In this document: positions 42,901 to 52,152 of the stretch, in pieces
How positions within the stretch are numbered: position 1 is the stretch's first letter
How the letters are laid out: every line of letters begins with the position of its first letter
Assembly: GCA_004014935.1 (NCBI GenBank)
Contig: CP025325.1
Span: forward strand, 1,674,001-1,738,000
Direction of reading: 5' to 3'
DNA length: 64,000 nucleotides
DNA from: Saccharomycopsis malanga
Lineage: Eukaryota; Ascomycota; Saccharomycetes; Ascoideales; Saccharomycopsidaceae
Program-made: the position numbers and the translations under genes
Notes under the pieces: model-generated
What the model saw: only the letters and a program-made list of their open reading frames with translations
The model's database searches: none
What the model was told of the DNA's origin: nothing

Positions 42901-43006
42901 CACTGCTTCGTCGCTGAAAGAGTTTATTTTTGAAGGTGCTGGTGCATTCCAAAAACAAAATGATGGGCTCGAGTCGTTTATCCAGAGCTTGGTTATTAAA
43001 GAGTGA
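39971..43006 (+). CDS. DUG2: Glutathione-degrading Dug2 (WD40 + M20 peptidase)
   Basis: 1011 aa (S. cerevisiae 878). Dug2 with Dug3 starts glutathione breakdown to cysteinylglycine in the cytosol. The N-terminal half carries degenerate WD40 repeats (SSDSLIKIWD, SVGGDGLVKIWG, CGLTDGRVKVWD). From about residue 500 there is an M20 metallopeptidase-like domain: GHYDVV near residue 588, RGITDNKGP near 620 and EGEEESG near 652, and later REGGSIPSI and GQSSDNAHLNNE. The gene ends at TGA in AAAGAGTGAGTC; the overlapping GTGAGT could serve as a donor, but I see no good branch site and prefer the unspliced end. Confidence 0.94.
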   Translation: MAQERHLPVVNNSLYSLNNNSASSVTSINININSLENPSDAYSVYSSPSGSINPSFTTQHSNPTLLHRWSHGFSVLSSAISKKRKLLFTGTQDSKILIYNLSNFQRISTVNTDHNGSILNLIISNNENYLFSTSSDSLIKIWDISRLTNSNSELADWTDHTNGSWVEEISTIYSLIDIGDIFSIALSKNLNILFFGAQNTSIQWVNLSDKSNFIKVNKKNLNKLPFIRYDKFFDSKPGVRSLEKNSSLEIDEKIEKFSTKLQQSLKTNLTLIEVPLNNIIAFAHNGFIYDMKIVTDEVFQNSNFPNRLDVSFREYLISVGGDGLVKIWGIYNQIVETGPQLKFLVELDNDEPILSITINGFFLYCGLTDGRVKVWDLLTFQLIKLIGQDDSGEINSLAYYPNLNCLFKGTELGCCKYSLSSNGSLANSAFSSANSELSAEWNSHEKSILSVDILYNYNNNNDNLLITAGHAGISVWNLPSTPNELMSFGLIDDKTRFIGNDAQKYLLSNNNMLKILTSFISFKTISQKPEFYIEDLRNCANFLNNIFKKFGATTSKLLPVADGNPIVYALFKANSPDVTGKAPRVIWYGHYDVVETESDKGWDSDPFNLVAQDGYLYARGITDNKGPILSSLFAVSELYQTKKLSSDVVFLIEGEEESGSFGFQNVIRNYKSLIGEIDWILFSNSYWLDDYTPCLNYGLRGLISAEVEISSAKPDRHSGVDGGVSREPTIDLINLLSKLTDPDNGRVLLPGFYEPILPISKDELKLYENIINKIVISEKSKEDDLNINNLLKKWRLPSLTVHRLKVSGPKNTTIIPKVASSAVSMRIVPDQDIQTVKQNLVNYLRDNFSSFKTNNSLKIKFIKETEPWLGDLNNKLYKILNEQVLAEWKIEPLYIREGGSIPSIRFLEKFFHANAAQIPCGQSSDNAHLNNERLRIINLFKLKKILSNVFDKIPENSESKAKSNQNNTKDDLLSDAATASSLKEFIFEGAGAFQKQNDGLESFIQSLVIKE

Positions 43007-43722
43007 GTCTTTGCATCTTTTATTATATATTATACTATATTGTATTATACTTAATTTCACGTTTGCTTACATTATGATAGTATAATATTAAGATATTATT
43101 GTAGCTGTCTATCTTACTGAAGACTGTTATCCTCAGTAGTTTGAATGTGTACACTTGTGAAAATGAGACATATCAATTATTTTTCCACAGAAGACCTGAG
43201 CAACACGGGCCAATTTTACAACATATAGATAATGAACAAGTGCCTGAGTTAGTGAGGGGAAGTGATTATGAAGAATTACTTCAAAAATGATTACACCACT
43301 ATTTAATTCCCTGTGTGATGGAACTGGTGGGATGAGGTAAAAGTTGTGCTTGAGTTTCAATCACAAATTCAACTATATCTAAAAAGCACCAGTATTATGA
43401 TTCGAGTACTCATGCGTTCATTTCCTGCCCATAAATCAGTTTTTCACTATCTAACGTATTTGTATTTTATTTATCAATTGCTGATTTAAAGTTAAAATTT
43501 ATGAATACACTATCTTTCAATATATCAAAGTTACAAGTCACTACAATTTGTTGCCAAATGCTTTCAGCGGTAAATCGTGATTCAGAACTAAATTAATAAG
43601 AGTAAACAGCTAGAAGTTCTATATAGCAATTACAGGTTGCCATATTATTAGCAAATTCACTATGAGTTTTTCTATCAAAAGTGAGAAAATGCTTTGCTAT
43701 CATGTTAATACCAACCATAATA
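43007..43722. other. Convergent intergenic region, DUG2 to LSB6
   Basis: 716 bp. A plus-strand open frame at 43105-43290 (about 61 codons, no ATG) looks coding in its second half, with segments such as HRRPEQHGPILQHI and RGSDYEELLQK before a TGA. I do not recognise it; it may be a relic exon or chance. The rest is AT-rich. Confidence 0.35.
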
Positions 43723-45915
43723 TCAACACCATGTAAAAACAGGCGGTTTTGAGGTGACTGTCTCTAGTCTCTCTACAATGACTCGTTTCATTGCTGCGTT
43801 TTTTTGCACCTTCTTGCGGTTTCTTACTGTGATTTTCTTCTTGTTATTTGTATTGAAACTGTTTGCAGAGCTACCTTCGTTTGTTGTAAGTTCGTTAACG
43901 ATGTCTTCACTATAGCTACCGCTTTCCATACGCGGCCGGCAACCACTAGCTAACAGTGAGTTCTTTGCCCTTTCAAACTTTTCCTCACTAATGTTACCTT
44001 TCAACAAGTCGGTCCAACTTGACTGTAAATACTCCAACTCCTGTGGGTCGACCTCGAAACTATCATTGAACGGATCTTCGGTTACAGAGATGGACACTGG
44101 GGTTGCTTTTTGTTTAGATTTCGACGGCAGCAACCTATCACCTTCTTCTTCCTGTAAAAATGGGTCATCTTCCAGAACTGAAGACGCACTGTCTTCGTTT
44201 TCAATGATGGTTTGAATATGTGGATTTAGACTCTTTTGCACAATGGCCTTTTTTACTGGCGAATCTAAATTTTGGATTAGCGTTTGAGCCAATTCTGGGG
44301 ATATTCCATTATCTTTACTGCGAGTATCATTATTCCATATTGGAGTGGTCATGGCAGCGGAAATAGACGGTACTGGGATTTGTACAGGAACGTCCACCTC
44401 GTCACTCCATACCAAAACACGAGTACGTCTAGCTAGATCAAGGGGTCCATGCCCTGGGCTCTTTAACGTTTCCACAACATTATAAGCTTGACCTTTCATT
44501 ACAGCCCATTGTTTCTTCCACATTCTTTCTTTGAACTCGGTATCTCTTGCAAAAAGCTGTCGAAATAACACCGAGCTCTCCTCCCACCAAGCAACAGAGG
44601 TGAGCAACGGCAAAAAATGTCTTTTGGTGTTTTCAGAAAAGGGCTGGCCAATGATAGGCAAAGGTAGAAACAACCATCCGAAAGGAAACGAGCGCCATTC
44701 ATCAGGATGCTTCCAGGGCCACGATAAACCAGAATCAATAGCTCCTATGCGCAATTTTGGCACTTTTCTATATGTAGTGCCATCAGTTTGTATTCCCCAT
44801 TCAATTTTGATCATCCAGTTATCAAGGCCTCTGTCGGTATTTCTCATAAGATAGTCTAAAATGACCAACTTTTCCAATTCTTCTCGAAACTGCTGTATCA
44901 CGGTGGGTGTCCATTCAAAATACAATTGTTCCGGAGTCTCAGGAGAGTCAGTATAACCTACTGGAAACTTTATAGTTTTCGTCCACAGACTGCCTGGAAA
45001 AGGATACTTTTTGAAAAACTGGTCTGCCTCTTCGTATCCATTTAAGAATAGCTGGTAGGAGCCTACCTTTTTTGGCAATTCTTTACTCTTTCGTTTCGTA
45101 ATGTATGGATAGTAGAAACTAGGAGAAGATAATGAAACGGTATCAGTGTAAGGTACAATGAATGTTTGTAACTGGCGATCTAGCAAGCTAGCAGCTGCTT
45201 CGCAGATATAGCCTAGATTGGGAATCAAACAACTGCGTCCAAAGAAAAACGGAAACAAGTTTCTATGAATCCATTTAGTCCATTTTGGTGATAAAGGTCC
45301 ATATGGCTCTTCATCTTTAGGCTTGAAAACAGCTACAATTTCATGCTGCAGATTGTAGACAAAATAACTACCGGAAGAACCTGCAGCAATACGTTTGGGA
45401 TGGATATTCAAAAGTTCCATTGCTTCAATAGAGTTTTCCACTATGCTGTCAAAAGTCTGTTTATCCACAGGGCCACTGTCTAAAAACCCTTCTGGAGGCA
45501 TTTGACGCAAGGGTGCATACACTGAGCACGGCTTGAACACCGAATACTGAATTTCATTAGGAGCTCCTTCTACATGTTGCTTGGACCTTACATACCAATT
45601 TGGAAACTTGGAAGAGAGATTCTTTGCCCAGCGCCCAACAGCATCATTGAAATGGGTCAAGTCCAAAGATACAAACGAGCGGGAGCTCAGCGGCTTAGGT
45701 CTGGTGCTAACCATAGAAGATTTTAACAAGGTCTCTGCTGGCGATACTGTTTCTCCAGTATTTTCAATAGCCAGCTCCTCATAGACGTCACCAACAGATA
45801 TGCTGTTACAAGTGTCAGGCTCATTTTGAAAATCCTTGATATCCTCTGGTCCTCCATGCTGCAAGTTCGAAACTTCTAAACTTTGTTTAGAGCTAACACC
45901 CACTGTATCACCCAT
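43723..45915 (-). CDS. LSB6: Type II phosphatidylinositol 4-kinase Lsb6
   Basis: 730 aa (S. cerevisiae 607). It makes PI4P on endosomal and vacuolar membranes, and Lsb6 also binds Las17. The type II PI4K fold is seen from about residue 180: GSSGSYFVYN (nucleotide loop), VAVFKPKDEEPYG (catalytic Lys), YLMRNTDRGLDNWMIK (catalytic loop) and IGAIDSGLSWPWKHPD (metal-binding Asp). The insert with FFKKYPFPGSLWTK is typical of the fungal proteins. The N-terminal 80 residues and the C-terminal 200, which end in a basic stretch (NKKKITVRNRKKVQKNAAMK), are variable. Confidence 0.92.
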   Translation of the reverse strand: MGDTVGVSSKQSLEVSNLQHGGPEDIKDFQNEPDTCNSISVGDVYEELAIENTGETVSPAETLLKSSMVSTRPKPLSSRSFVSLDLTHFNDAVGRWAKNLSSKFPNWYVRSKQHVEGAPNEIQYSVFKPCSVYAPLRQMPPEGFLDSGPVDKQTFDSIVENSIEAMELLNIHPKRIAAGSSGSYFVYNLQHEIVAVFKPKDEEPYGPLSPKWTKWIHRNLFPFFFGRSCLIPNLGYICEAAASLLDRQLQTFIVPYTDTVSLSSPSFYYPYITKRKSKELPKKVGSYQLFLNGYEEADQFFKKYPFPGSLWTKTIKFPVGYTDSPETPEQLYFEWTPTVIQQFREELEKLVILDYLMRNTDRGLDNWMIKIEWGIQTDGTTYRKVPKLRIGAIDSGLSWPWKHPDEWRSFPFGWLFLPLPIIGQPFSENTKRHFLPLLTSVAWWEESSVLFRQLFARDTEFKERMWKKQWAVMKGQAYNVVETLKSPGHGPLDLARRTRVLVWSDEVDVPVQIPVPSISAAMTTPIWNNDTRSKDNGISPELAQTLIQNLDSPVKKAIVQKSLNPHIQTIIENEDSASSVLEDDPFLQEEEGDRLLPSKSKQKATPVSISVTEDPFNDSFEVDPQELEYLQSSWTDLLKGNISEEKFERAKNSLLASGCRPRMESGSYSEDIVNELTTNEGSSANSFNTNNKKKITVRNRKKVQKNAAMKRVIVERLETVTSKPPVFTWC

Positions 45916-46237
45916 ATATCAACAATTGGTAAAAGACAACCCAAAGTACTCAATTACCGCTTTTAGTAATTCAGTTCAAAAGATAAAAAGCTTCTATGTT
46001 AGCTGCAAGCCCCATACAAGGCCCCACAATGTAATTGGTCCAACCTGAATAGTCCATTATATGGTTATCATACTCCTACAAACTCACTATCTACTAGGAT
46101 TTCGATGAGCATCTCGTAAGCTTACACGTGACGCAAACATTTCAACATGAATATGCATAAAGAGACAGAACTATACAGGGAGGGCCAGAACAGGCATAGA
46201 AGTGACTAAATACAAGAAGATATATATGTTGAAAGGT
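45916..46237. promoter_or_regulatory. LSB6 promoter region
   Basis: 322 bp between tandem minus-strand genes. Contains CACGTGAC at 46135-46142, a Cbf1-type site about 220 bp before LSB6. Nothing else noted. Confidence 0.4.
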
Positions 46238-46899
46238 TCAACGTCTTGGCTTAATGGCAGCTTGTTCTATTGGGTTTTCCTGTTGTTTGATAAAAGGGTT
46301 ATTTTCCTCTTGTATGTCCGACAGGTTCTGTTGCTGCTCTTTTGAACTATTGTTCTGTTTTGAAGTTTCCTGGTGTTCAAAAGTTTCTTGGTGCAGCCTA
46401 GTCTCCAATTGGCTTTCTACGTGCCCATTAGTAACGCGTTTTAGCTGTTTTTGTTGTTCTGGAGTGAGGCCTGGGTTCTGCAACAAACTTCCTTTTTTCC
46501 ATCTTTCGTCAGCCTGCTGTGCAAGAATTTTCATCTGTTGCTGTCTACGAAGGTCGCTAGCAAGCTCTTCCAATGTTGGAAAGTCCGGTCTCGTTCTCCT
46601 AAGCCACATGATACATTGTGGAGGAATATCCTGCTCACTATGATGACGTGGCACCGCATACTCCACAATACGTCTTCTTCTGTCGTTTTTGTTCTCTAAA
46701 TAGAATTCCCAATACGTGTTGCCTTTGAGATCATAACCTACGCTACGGTTAGTGAATATGTAAAGACTATTGATTATTCAATGATTAATTATTCTCACTT
46801 ACCTATAAAATACTTCTTCCGTAACGGAATGTATTTTAAAGACCGCCATTTAAGCCAAAAAGATTTGAAAACACCAACTCTGCCTCGCAAAAACTCCAT
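46238..46899 (-). CDS. NDUFAF2/NDUFA12-family complex I assembly factor, one intron
   Basis: Spliced on the minus strand: exon 1 46899-46803, intron 46802-46738 (65 nt), exon 2 46737-46238, giving 198 aa. Exon 1 begins MEFLRGRVGVFKSFWLKWRS. The intron has donor GTAAGT, a branch-like CACTAAC and a tandem acceptor CGTAGCGTAG. Use of the second AG joins FIG-YDLKGNTYWEFY in frame, while the first AG would give an immediate stop. The joined protein shows the family pattern: GNTYWE, RRRIVEYA, then PPQCIMWLRRTRPDFPTLEEL. The C-terminal third is Gln-rich. Homologs help assemble the mitochondrial complex I N-module. Saccharomyces lacks complex I, so its presence fits the CUG clade. Confidence 0.83.
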
Positions 46900-47277
46900 G
46901 ATGCCTTACCACTATGCTTTTGTTTGTATATTCATTACCAAACCACTCCAGCTTTCGATGATCTTCTCTGAATTATTGAAAAATTGGCGGAAAACCACAT
47001 AGTCTGCTAAACGCACTAATATTTTTCAGCTCATCTGGAAGAATCTTTGGTAAATCTGTAATATTAAAATGGTTTTGTATTGAACGGTAAAAGGAAAGCT
47101 GGTTATATAAAAGGAAAATAATTTAGGCAACAGCGTAGACTCGTAAAGATGATAAAAAAATAGGCACCGGCGATGACTTGAGTACTGACTGGTAAGTTGA
47201 GCTAATAATAATAAAACGAAACAGGGAGAGCAATTGTAAGCAGAATAAATCGTTCATTTAGCTTCTTATTTAAGCTT

Positions 47278-47371
47278 CCCCCTTTGGGTTTCACGAAGTC
47301 CCCTTAGACATAGCACGTATATAACGAACTGTTATTTACTGGGCTCGAAGTATAAGATATTATTATTATAT
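47278..47371 (+). mobile_element. SINE copy 5, 3' fragment
   Basis: Starts near CCCTTTGGGTTTCACGAAG and keeps AGTCCCCTTAGACATAGC, TACTGGGCTCGAAGTATAAG and a TTATTATTATA tail. 5'-truncated; no target-site duplication identified. Confidence 0.75.
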
Positions 47372-47892
47372 AGTGGCTAGTGGTAACTGAACGAGTGCTG
47401 TATTTTTGATTTTTATTGTTTGAGTGTAATAGTCCTATAGGCTGGTAAAAGTAGATTGAGGTGAAAACGGATTCTACGATATGTTTTGGGAAAATTGAAG
47501 CTCAACATGACATTTTTATTCAAAATTGAAATGTGTGATTATTATTACTGGGTGATTTCCATAAAGATTTCCGTCCAGAGAATTTCGCATTGAATTTTTC
47601 CACTGCTAATTTCCGCCCGAGAAATCTCCGTTAAGAAATCTTCAAAAGTCCCTGGGGAAATACTTCCAGACCATTCGTTCATTTGGAGAAAGTTCTACAT
47701 CACTTTTTAACCATAAAATTGAAACATCAGACAATAGCATACCTAGAATACGCTGTAAATGATTAATAATCTGAGATACCGTAACTATACAATTATTGTT
47801 TGAAAATAGAAAGCACCTGAGGGACTACAGATCCTATAGTAATTCAGCCAGTAAATTTGCTCTATACATGTTACAAACTAATTAACACTATG

Positions 47893-47925
47893 ATACTGGG
47901 CTCAAAATATAAGATGTTATTATTG
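47893..47925 (+). mobile_element. SINE 3' end scrap
   Basis: About 33 bp, ATACTGGGCTCAAAATATAA followed by a TTATTATTG tail, equal to the extreme 3' end of the family. Either a very short truncated insertion or a decayed copy. Confidence 0.55.
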
Positions 47926-47992
47926 TTTTAACATTGATCCTTGTTTTCTTCCAGTCAAACAATCCTATTCTCTCATGAACAGGGTGGTACGG

Positions 47993-47999
47993 TGAGTCA
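47993..47999. promoter_or_regulatory. Gcn4-type site TGAGTCA
   Basis: Perfect 7-bp Gcn4 consensus about 170 bp before the YHR112C-like ATG, an amino-acid metabolism gene. Function inferred. Confidence 0.45.
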
Positions 48000-48168
48000 T
48001 GTGGGTTGTTGCAATTCCAAAATTGCGCGGAAAAGCTGAGGCTCTGAGGGTCTATATATTATTTTAAAGGACATTGTAGAAAAACATACCTGTACAACAA
48101 GAGTGTAGCCTATAGAGTACAATCAGCCCTTTGAAGTCACCTTTTTATAAACTATTGAAAAATACAAT

Positions 48169-49308
48169 ATGACAGGAACCAGAACGAAGCTTATTCATGG
48201 CGATGACGGACATGCCAGAGTTCCAGATGTTGTGCCTCCAATTAATACCGCGACAACGTTTCGTTATAGTAACGACCTTGCACAACTTAAACCTGCAGAT
48301 GAACAAACTGAACAGGAAGGCTGGGTAGCAAGCCAGAACCCAATTTATTCGCGGTTGTCGCATCCCAACTCCGAGGCCGCGGAGGCTCTTTTGACTGAAT
48401 TATTTCAAAAACCCACGATAGTTTACAATAGTGGCCTCGGAGCATTCAATGCACTTTTGTTCCATTTAAACCCAAAAAGGTTGTTCTTCGACAAATGTTA
48501 TCATGGATGCCGCGGCATCGCTGATATGTTCACCCGTATCGGGGCTCTTAACCAGTTTGGACTAGGGGAGGATGATTTGAAGCATTTGGAAGCTGGTGAT
48601 TTGATACATTTAGAAACGCCAGTAAATCCCGATGGCACGTCGTTTGACATTGCCTATTATGCGAATATTGCTCATAAAAAGGGTGCATTGTTGTCTGTTG
48701 ATTCGACCTTTGCTCCATATCCATTACAGGATCCGTTCGCATTTGGTGCGGATATTGTAATGCACTCTGGCACCAAGTATTTGGGAGGCCATTCTGACTT
48801 ATTGGCCGGTGTATTGATTGTCAAGGATGCTGCAACCAGACACAAGCTTTTGGAGGACCGTATTTATTTGGCTACCAACATTGCCAATTTGGACGCGTAT
48901 CTCTTGATAAGATCGTTGCGTACCTACGAGTTGCGGATCCGCCAACAATCTGCCAATGCTGAGAAAATTGTAGCTTTTTTACACGAAAATATCGACCGTT
49001 TCCCAGTATTAGTATCTGTGTCTCACTCTTCTTTGCAGACTGAGGCGTTTGTTAAAAAGCAATTGCCATCAGGGTACGGTCCTGTGTTCTCGATCCATGT
49101 TAAGGACGCAGAAATTGCAAAAAGCTTGCCTTCGAAATTGAAATATTTTCACCATGCCACCTCGTTGGGTGGCGTTGAAAGTTTGATTGAATGGAGAGCA
49201 TTGAGCAGCCCTACTACACCAAAAACATTGCTTAGAATCAGTGTTGGAATTGAGAACGTCGAGGATTTAATTGCAGACATTGAGCAAGCACTCTCGTCTC
49301 TCAGTTAA
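48169..49308 (+). CDS. Cys/Met-metabolism PLP enzyme, YHR112C-like
   Basis: 379 aa, almost the length of S. cerevisiae YHR112C (378 aa), which it resembles along its whole length (TKLIHGDDGHARVPDVVPPI, YSRLSHPNSEAAEALL, SLGGVESLIEWRAL). The fold is the cystathionine beta/gamma-lyase and gamma-synthase family. The PLP lysine is K203 in HSGTKYLGGHSD, and the conserved Asp is in SVDSTFAPYPLQDP. The exact substrate of this subfamily is not established, so I give no symbol; it may act in transsulfuration or as a C-S lyase. A Gcn4-type site upstream agrees with amino-acid control. Confidence 0.88.
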   Translation: MTGTRTKLIHGDDGHARVPDVVPPINTATTFRYSNDLAQLKPADEQTEQEGWVASQNPIYSRLSHPNSEAAEALLTELFQKPTIVYNSGLGAFNALLFHLNPKRLFFDKCYHGCRGIADMFTRIGALNQFGLGEDDLKHLEAGDLIHLETPVNPDGTSFDIAYYANIAHKKGALLSVDSTFAPYPLQDPFAFGADIVMHSGTKYLGGHSDLLAGVLIVKDAATRHKLLEDRIYLATNIANLDAYLLIRSLRTYELRIRQQSANAEKIVAFLHENIDRFPVLVSVSHSSLQTEAFVKKQLPSGYGPVFSIHVKDAEIAKSLPSKLKYFHHATSLGGVESLIEWRALSSPTTPKTLLRISVGIENVEDLIADIEQALSSLS

Positions 49309-50300
49309 TTGTATATTTTTCAGTTGATGGAATATTAGAAATGAGCTATATGTAAGGCTGGGTGATGCTGAAAAATTATAGAGAATGATGTGCTCAAAGG
49401 TTTTGTGGCCAATAATATTGGTGTGTTGTGTATTTGAAGGTCTGTTGTAGAAGGAGTGATTTTCAAACTCGTAATTTTACTGAACTAAATCTTTCAAATT
49501 TAATACAGCTGTTTTGGGACTCGATTTCCGCTCTTGTCGTTTTGAAATAACCATCAACCGTTTTATAGAGTTAAATCTGTGCTATCCAGGTTATTTTGAT
49601 TTGAAAAAACATACACTAACATCTGGAATTTTTTTCTAATTTATAGTGCTATTTGTGATGAAAAATATGAACGTTTCGCAGACATTTCTGTTAAAACGGA
49701 AAATTGTCAATTTTGACAAAAAGTTGATTCTTTCAAGTCATATTCTAGAGTCTTTACAGCAAACCAAACCATAAAAAAATTATATTTATTTTCTCCGTGA
49801 ATCCTAGAGATTTATACCCTCTATTTTTTTTTCTAAGTTTTACTAATTATTTTAATGTTAGTGAAATTTATTATAAAAAGTCAGATATTTACATCAATAC
49901 AAGTCGTAATTTGATGCGGTGATAACATATCTTTATCAAACAAAAAAAATGTAAAGTAGATGTTCAGAAGATAAACAGATGCTTCTCAAAACTTGTTTCG
50001 CTCGATATTATGTAAGTTTTATAGTTAACATTACAGAAAGTAGTAAACAACTTTTTCTAAGAAAAGACCTTTGATTTATTAATTGTGAACTAGTGTTCTA
50101 GATGTTACCAGACAAGAAATGTTGAGAAATGCTTCCCAGACATCAGCCGTTGCTGCGTCCTCAAAAAAGACGACGTGCATATAGCAATTCATGCGTTTCC
50201 GTAAAGATTGATGTGGCACACTACTAGATGATCGTACTAAGCGCGGCATCTAAAGACCGGGTGCGACAGCAACAGAATAAGGCAGAATTCAATAGAGAAT
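49309..50300. other. Intergenic region, YHR112C-like to YPT35
   Basis: About 990 bp, very AT-rich in the first 700 bp. A 21-codon ORF at 50119-50184 (MLRNASQTSAVAASSKKTTC) precedes YPT35 and could be an upstream ORF. No SINE copy or RNA gene was recognised. Confidence 0.35.
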
Positions 50301-50825
50301 ATGAATAAAAGAGCTCAAAAGACAACCAAGCTCCAGAATCAGGCGCCTGTGCCTATACAGCTTATTAATAATTATGAGGAGCATGTGAATTTGGAGGATC
50401 ATGTGGTTCAGGGAAACCAACCAAATAACAACCAGTTGCAAGGAGGTTCTGGCCAGATTAATGAGGCACACCATGACGTATGGGCCACAAATGTTTACAT
50501 TGGCGACTGTACTATTGTAAAAGGCTACAATAATTACCGTTACGTTGTATGGACAGTCACGATAGAGACTGTGGCCGGCGCCAAAATCACAATCTACAAA
50601 CGTTATAGTGACTTTGTCAGGTTGCGAGAGCTTCTTTTGCGTTACTTTCCTAAAAATAAAGTAGAGATAGGTCAACTACCTCCAAAACGTTACCTTCAAA
50701 ACAACCTCGACGAGTCTTTCTTACGTAAGCGCCGAACAGGCCTCGAATATTTTCTCAACAGCATCATGCTCAATCCAAGGTTCAGTAGTAGCCCATTAGT
50801 AAAAGAGTTTGTTCTCAAAGGATGA
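50301..50825 (+). CDS. YPT35: PX-domain protein Ypt35, putative Vps13 adaptor
   Basis: 174 aa (S. cerevisiae 214). A PX domain fills residues about 60-172: VYIGDCTIVKGYNNYRYVVWTV, the phosphoinositide-contact motif YKRYSDFVRLRE, the PPKRYL loop and RRTGLEYFLNSI. In S. cerevisiae, Ypt35 recruits the lipid-transfer protein Vps13 to endosomes and vacuole through an N-terminal PxP motif. Here residues 16-18 read PVP within APVPIQLI, which could be that motif. Assignment rests on the PX domain being most of the protein and on this motif. Confidence 0.8.
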   Translation: MNKRAQKTTKLQNQAPVPIQLINNYEEHVNLEDHVVQGNQPNNNQLQGGSGQINEAHHDVWATNVYIGDCTIVKGYNNYRYVVWTVTIETVAGAKITIYKRYSDFVRLRELLLRYFPKNKVEIGQLPPKRYLQNNLDESFLRKRRTGLEYFLNSIMLNPRFSSSPLVKEFVLKG

Positions 50826-51192
50826 CAGTTGCGTCTACAACTAATCATTAAAAACCACCCAGTTGACCACCAAATTTTTCACGTCATCTCTCTTAGTAAT
50901 AAAGCTTGGTTCTCGCCCAAGACGGCATGACAAATTATGCGACGGGTAACCCCGGGATCGTCTAGGCCTGCAAATCTGACAAAATCCAGACTGGCCGTGT
51001 TGGAGCATATAAATAAACGACTTTATCCGCTTCGAGGAGGACTCTGATTTGGAAAGAAGAGTTCTTGTTTGGTCAATACACAGAGCACACCTTTATTGCT
51101 AATAATTGTCAGACACTTTTAGACAATTTTCTTTTTTCAAGATTTTGTTCGCAAACCGTTTTTTTAATAAATTATATAAAATACCTGCAAGA
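50826..51192 (+). promoter_or_regulatory. TRR1 promoter
   Basis: Contains TTAGTAA (50893-50899), a Yap1/Cap1 oxidative-stress element, a Reb1-like CGGGTAAC (50943-50950) and a TATA box TATAAATA (51008-51015), in that order before the TRR1 ATG at 51193. Yap1 control of thioredoxin reductase is known in yeasts; use of these particular sites is inferred. Confidence 0.5.
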
Positions 51193-52152
51193 ATGGTTCA
51201 CCATCAAGCTACTATCATTGGTTCTGGTCCAGCTGCCCACACAGCTGCAATCTACTTGACCAGAGCAGAGATCAAAACCACTCTTTATGAGGGTATGTTG
51301 GCTAACGGCATTGCCGCAGGTGGACAACTTACTACCACCACTGATATCGAAAACTTCCCAGGTTTTCCTAGTGGAATTGGCGGTGCCAAATTGATGGAAG
51401 AAATGAAGAAACAATCTGAAAGATTTGGTACTGAAATCATTACTGAAACCATTTCCAAGGTTGACTTCAGCTCCAGACCATTCAAACTCTGGACTGAATG
51501 GAATGAAGATGACGAGCCTATCACCACTGATGCTGTTATCATTGCTACTGGTGCTAGTGCAAAGAGATTGCATTTGCCAGGCGAAGACAAATACTGGCAA
51601 CAAGGTATCAGTGCCTGTGCTGTTTGTGATGGTGCTGTTCCTATCTTCAGAAACAAGCCATTGGCCGTTATTGGTGGTGGTGACTCTGCTTGTGAAGAAG
51701 CTCTTTTTTTGACTAAATATGGCTCCAAGGTCTACTTGGTTGTGAGAAAAGACCACTTGAGAGCTAGTACCATCATGCAAAGAAGAGTCCAGAAGAACGA
51801 CAAGTTGGAAATTCTTTACAACACCGTCTCTGTTGAAGCTAAAGGTGACGGCAAGCTTTTGAACGCCCTTAAAATCAAAAACGTTTTGACCAATGAAGAA
51901 AAAGATTTGCCAGTCAACGGTTTGTTCTACGCTATTGGTCACACACCAGCTACTAAGGTCTTTGAAGGTCAAGTCGAAACTGACGAACAAGGCTACATCA
52001 AGACCATTCCAGGCACTGCCAAGACCTCCATAGAAGGTGTCTTTGCTGCCGGTGATGTGCAAGACAAGATTTACAGACAAGCCATCACTAGTGCCGGTAC
52101 CGGATGTATGGCTGCTTTGGATGCCGAGAAGTTCTTGGCTGAATCTGAGTAA
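51193..52152 (+). CDS. TRR1: Thioredoxin reductase
   Basis: 319 aa, the same length as S. cerevisiae Trr1. This low-molecular-weight FAD/NADPH enzyme reduces thioredoxin. The FAD-binding [12 protein letters not shown] is at residues 10-21, the redox pair C142-A-V-C145 is in place, the NADPH-binding [10 protein letters not shown] follows, and the C-terminal [10 protein letters not shown] binds FAD. The ATG at 51193 gives the standard N terminus [10 protein letters not shown]. The frame stays open for 29 codons upstream, to a TAA at 51103-51105, and encodes a basic, Phe-rich, almost acid-free stretch that resembles a mitochondrial presequence; it has no ATG, so use would require near-cognate initiation. 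Confidence 0.96.
   Translation: MVHHQATIIGSGPAAHTAAIYLTRAEIKTTLYEGMLANGIAAGGQLTTTTDIENFPGFPSGIGGAKLMEEMKKQSERFGTEIITETISKVDFSSRPFKLWTEWNEDDEPITTDAVIIATGASAKRLHLPGEDKYWQQGISACAVCDGAVPIFRNKPLAVIGGGDSACEEALFLTKYGSKVYLVVRKDHLRASTIMQRRVQKNDKLEILYNTVSVEAKGDGKLLNALKIKNVLTNEEKDLPVNGLFYAIGHTPATKVFEGQVETDEQGYIKTIPGTAKTSIEGVFAAGDVQDKIYRQAITSAGTGCMAALDAEKFLAESE

Larger units (their letters stand above)
46900..48168. other. Divergent intergenic region with SINE fragments
   Basis: About 1.27 kb. It contains two SINE 3' fragments (47278-47371 and 47893-47925), an imperfect 22-bp repeat pair (47567-47588 and 47609-47630, both starting ATTTCCG), and a Gcn4-type TGAGTCA at 47993-47999 before the YHR112C-like gene. 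Confidence 0.5.

Noticed and set aside
43133-43360. 75-codon minus-strand frame between DUG2 and LSB6
   Set aside because: It lacks an ATG start and shows no family resemblance; it lies opposite the coding-like plus-strand frame.
51172-52080. 302-codon antisense open frame opposite TRR1
   Set aside because: Same cause as for GAPDH: biased codons of a highly expressed gene leave few antisense stops. No family resemblance.
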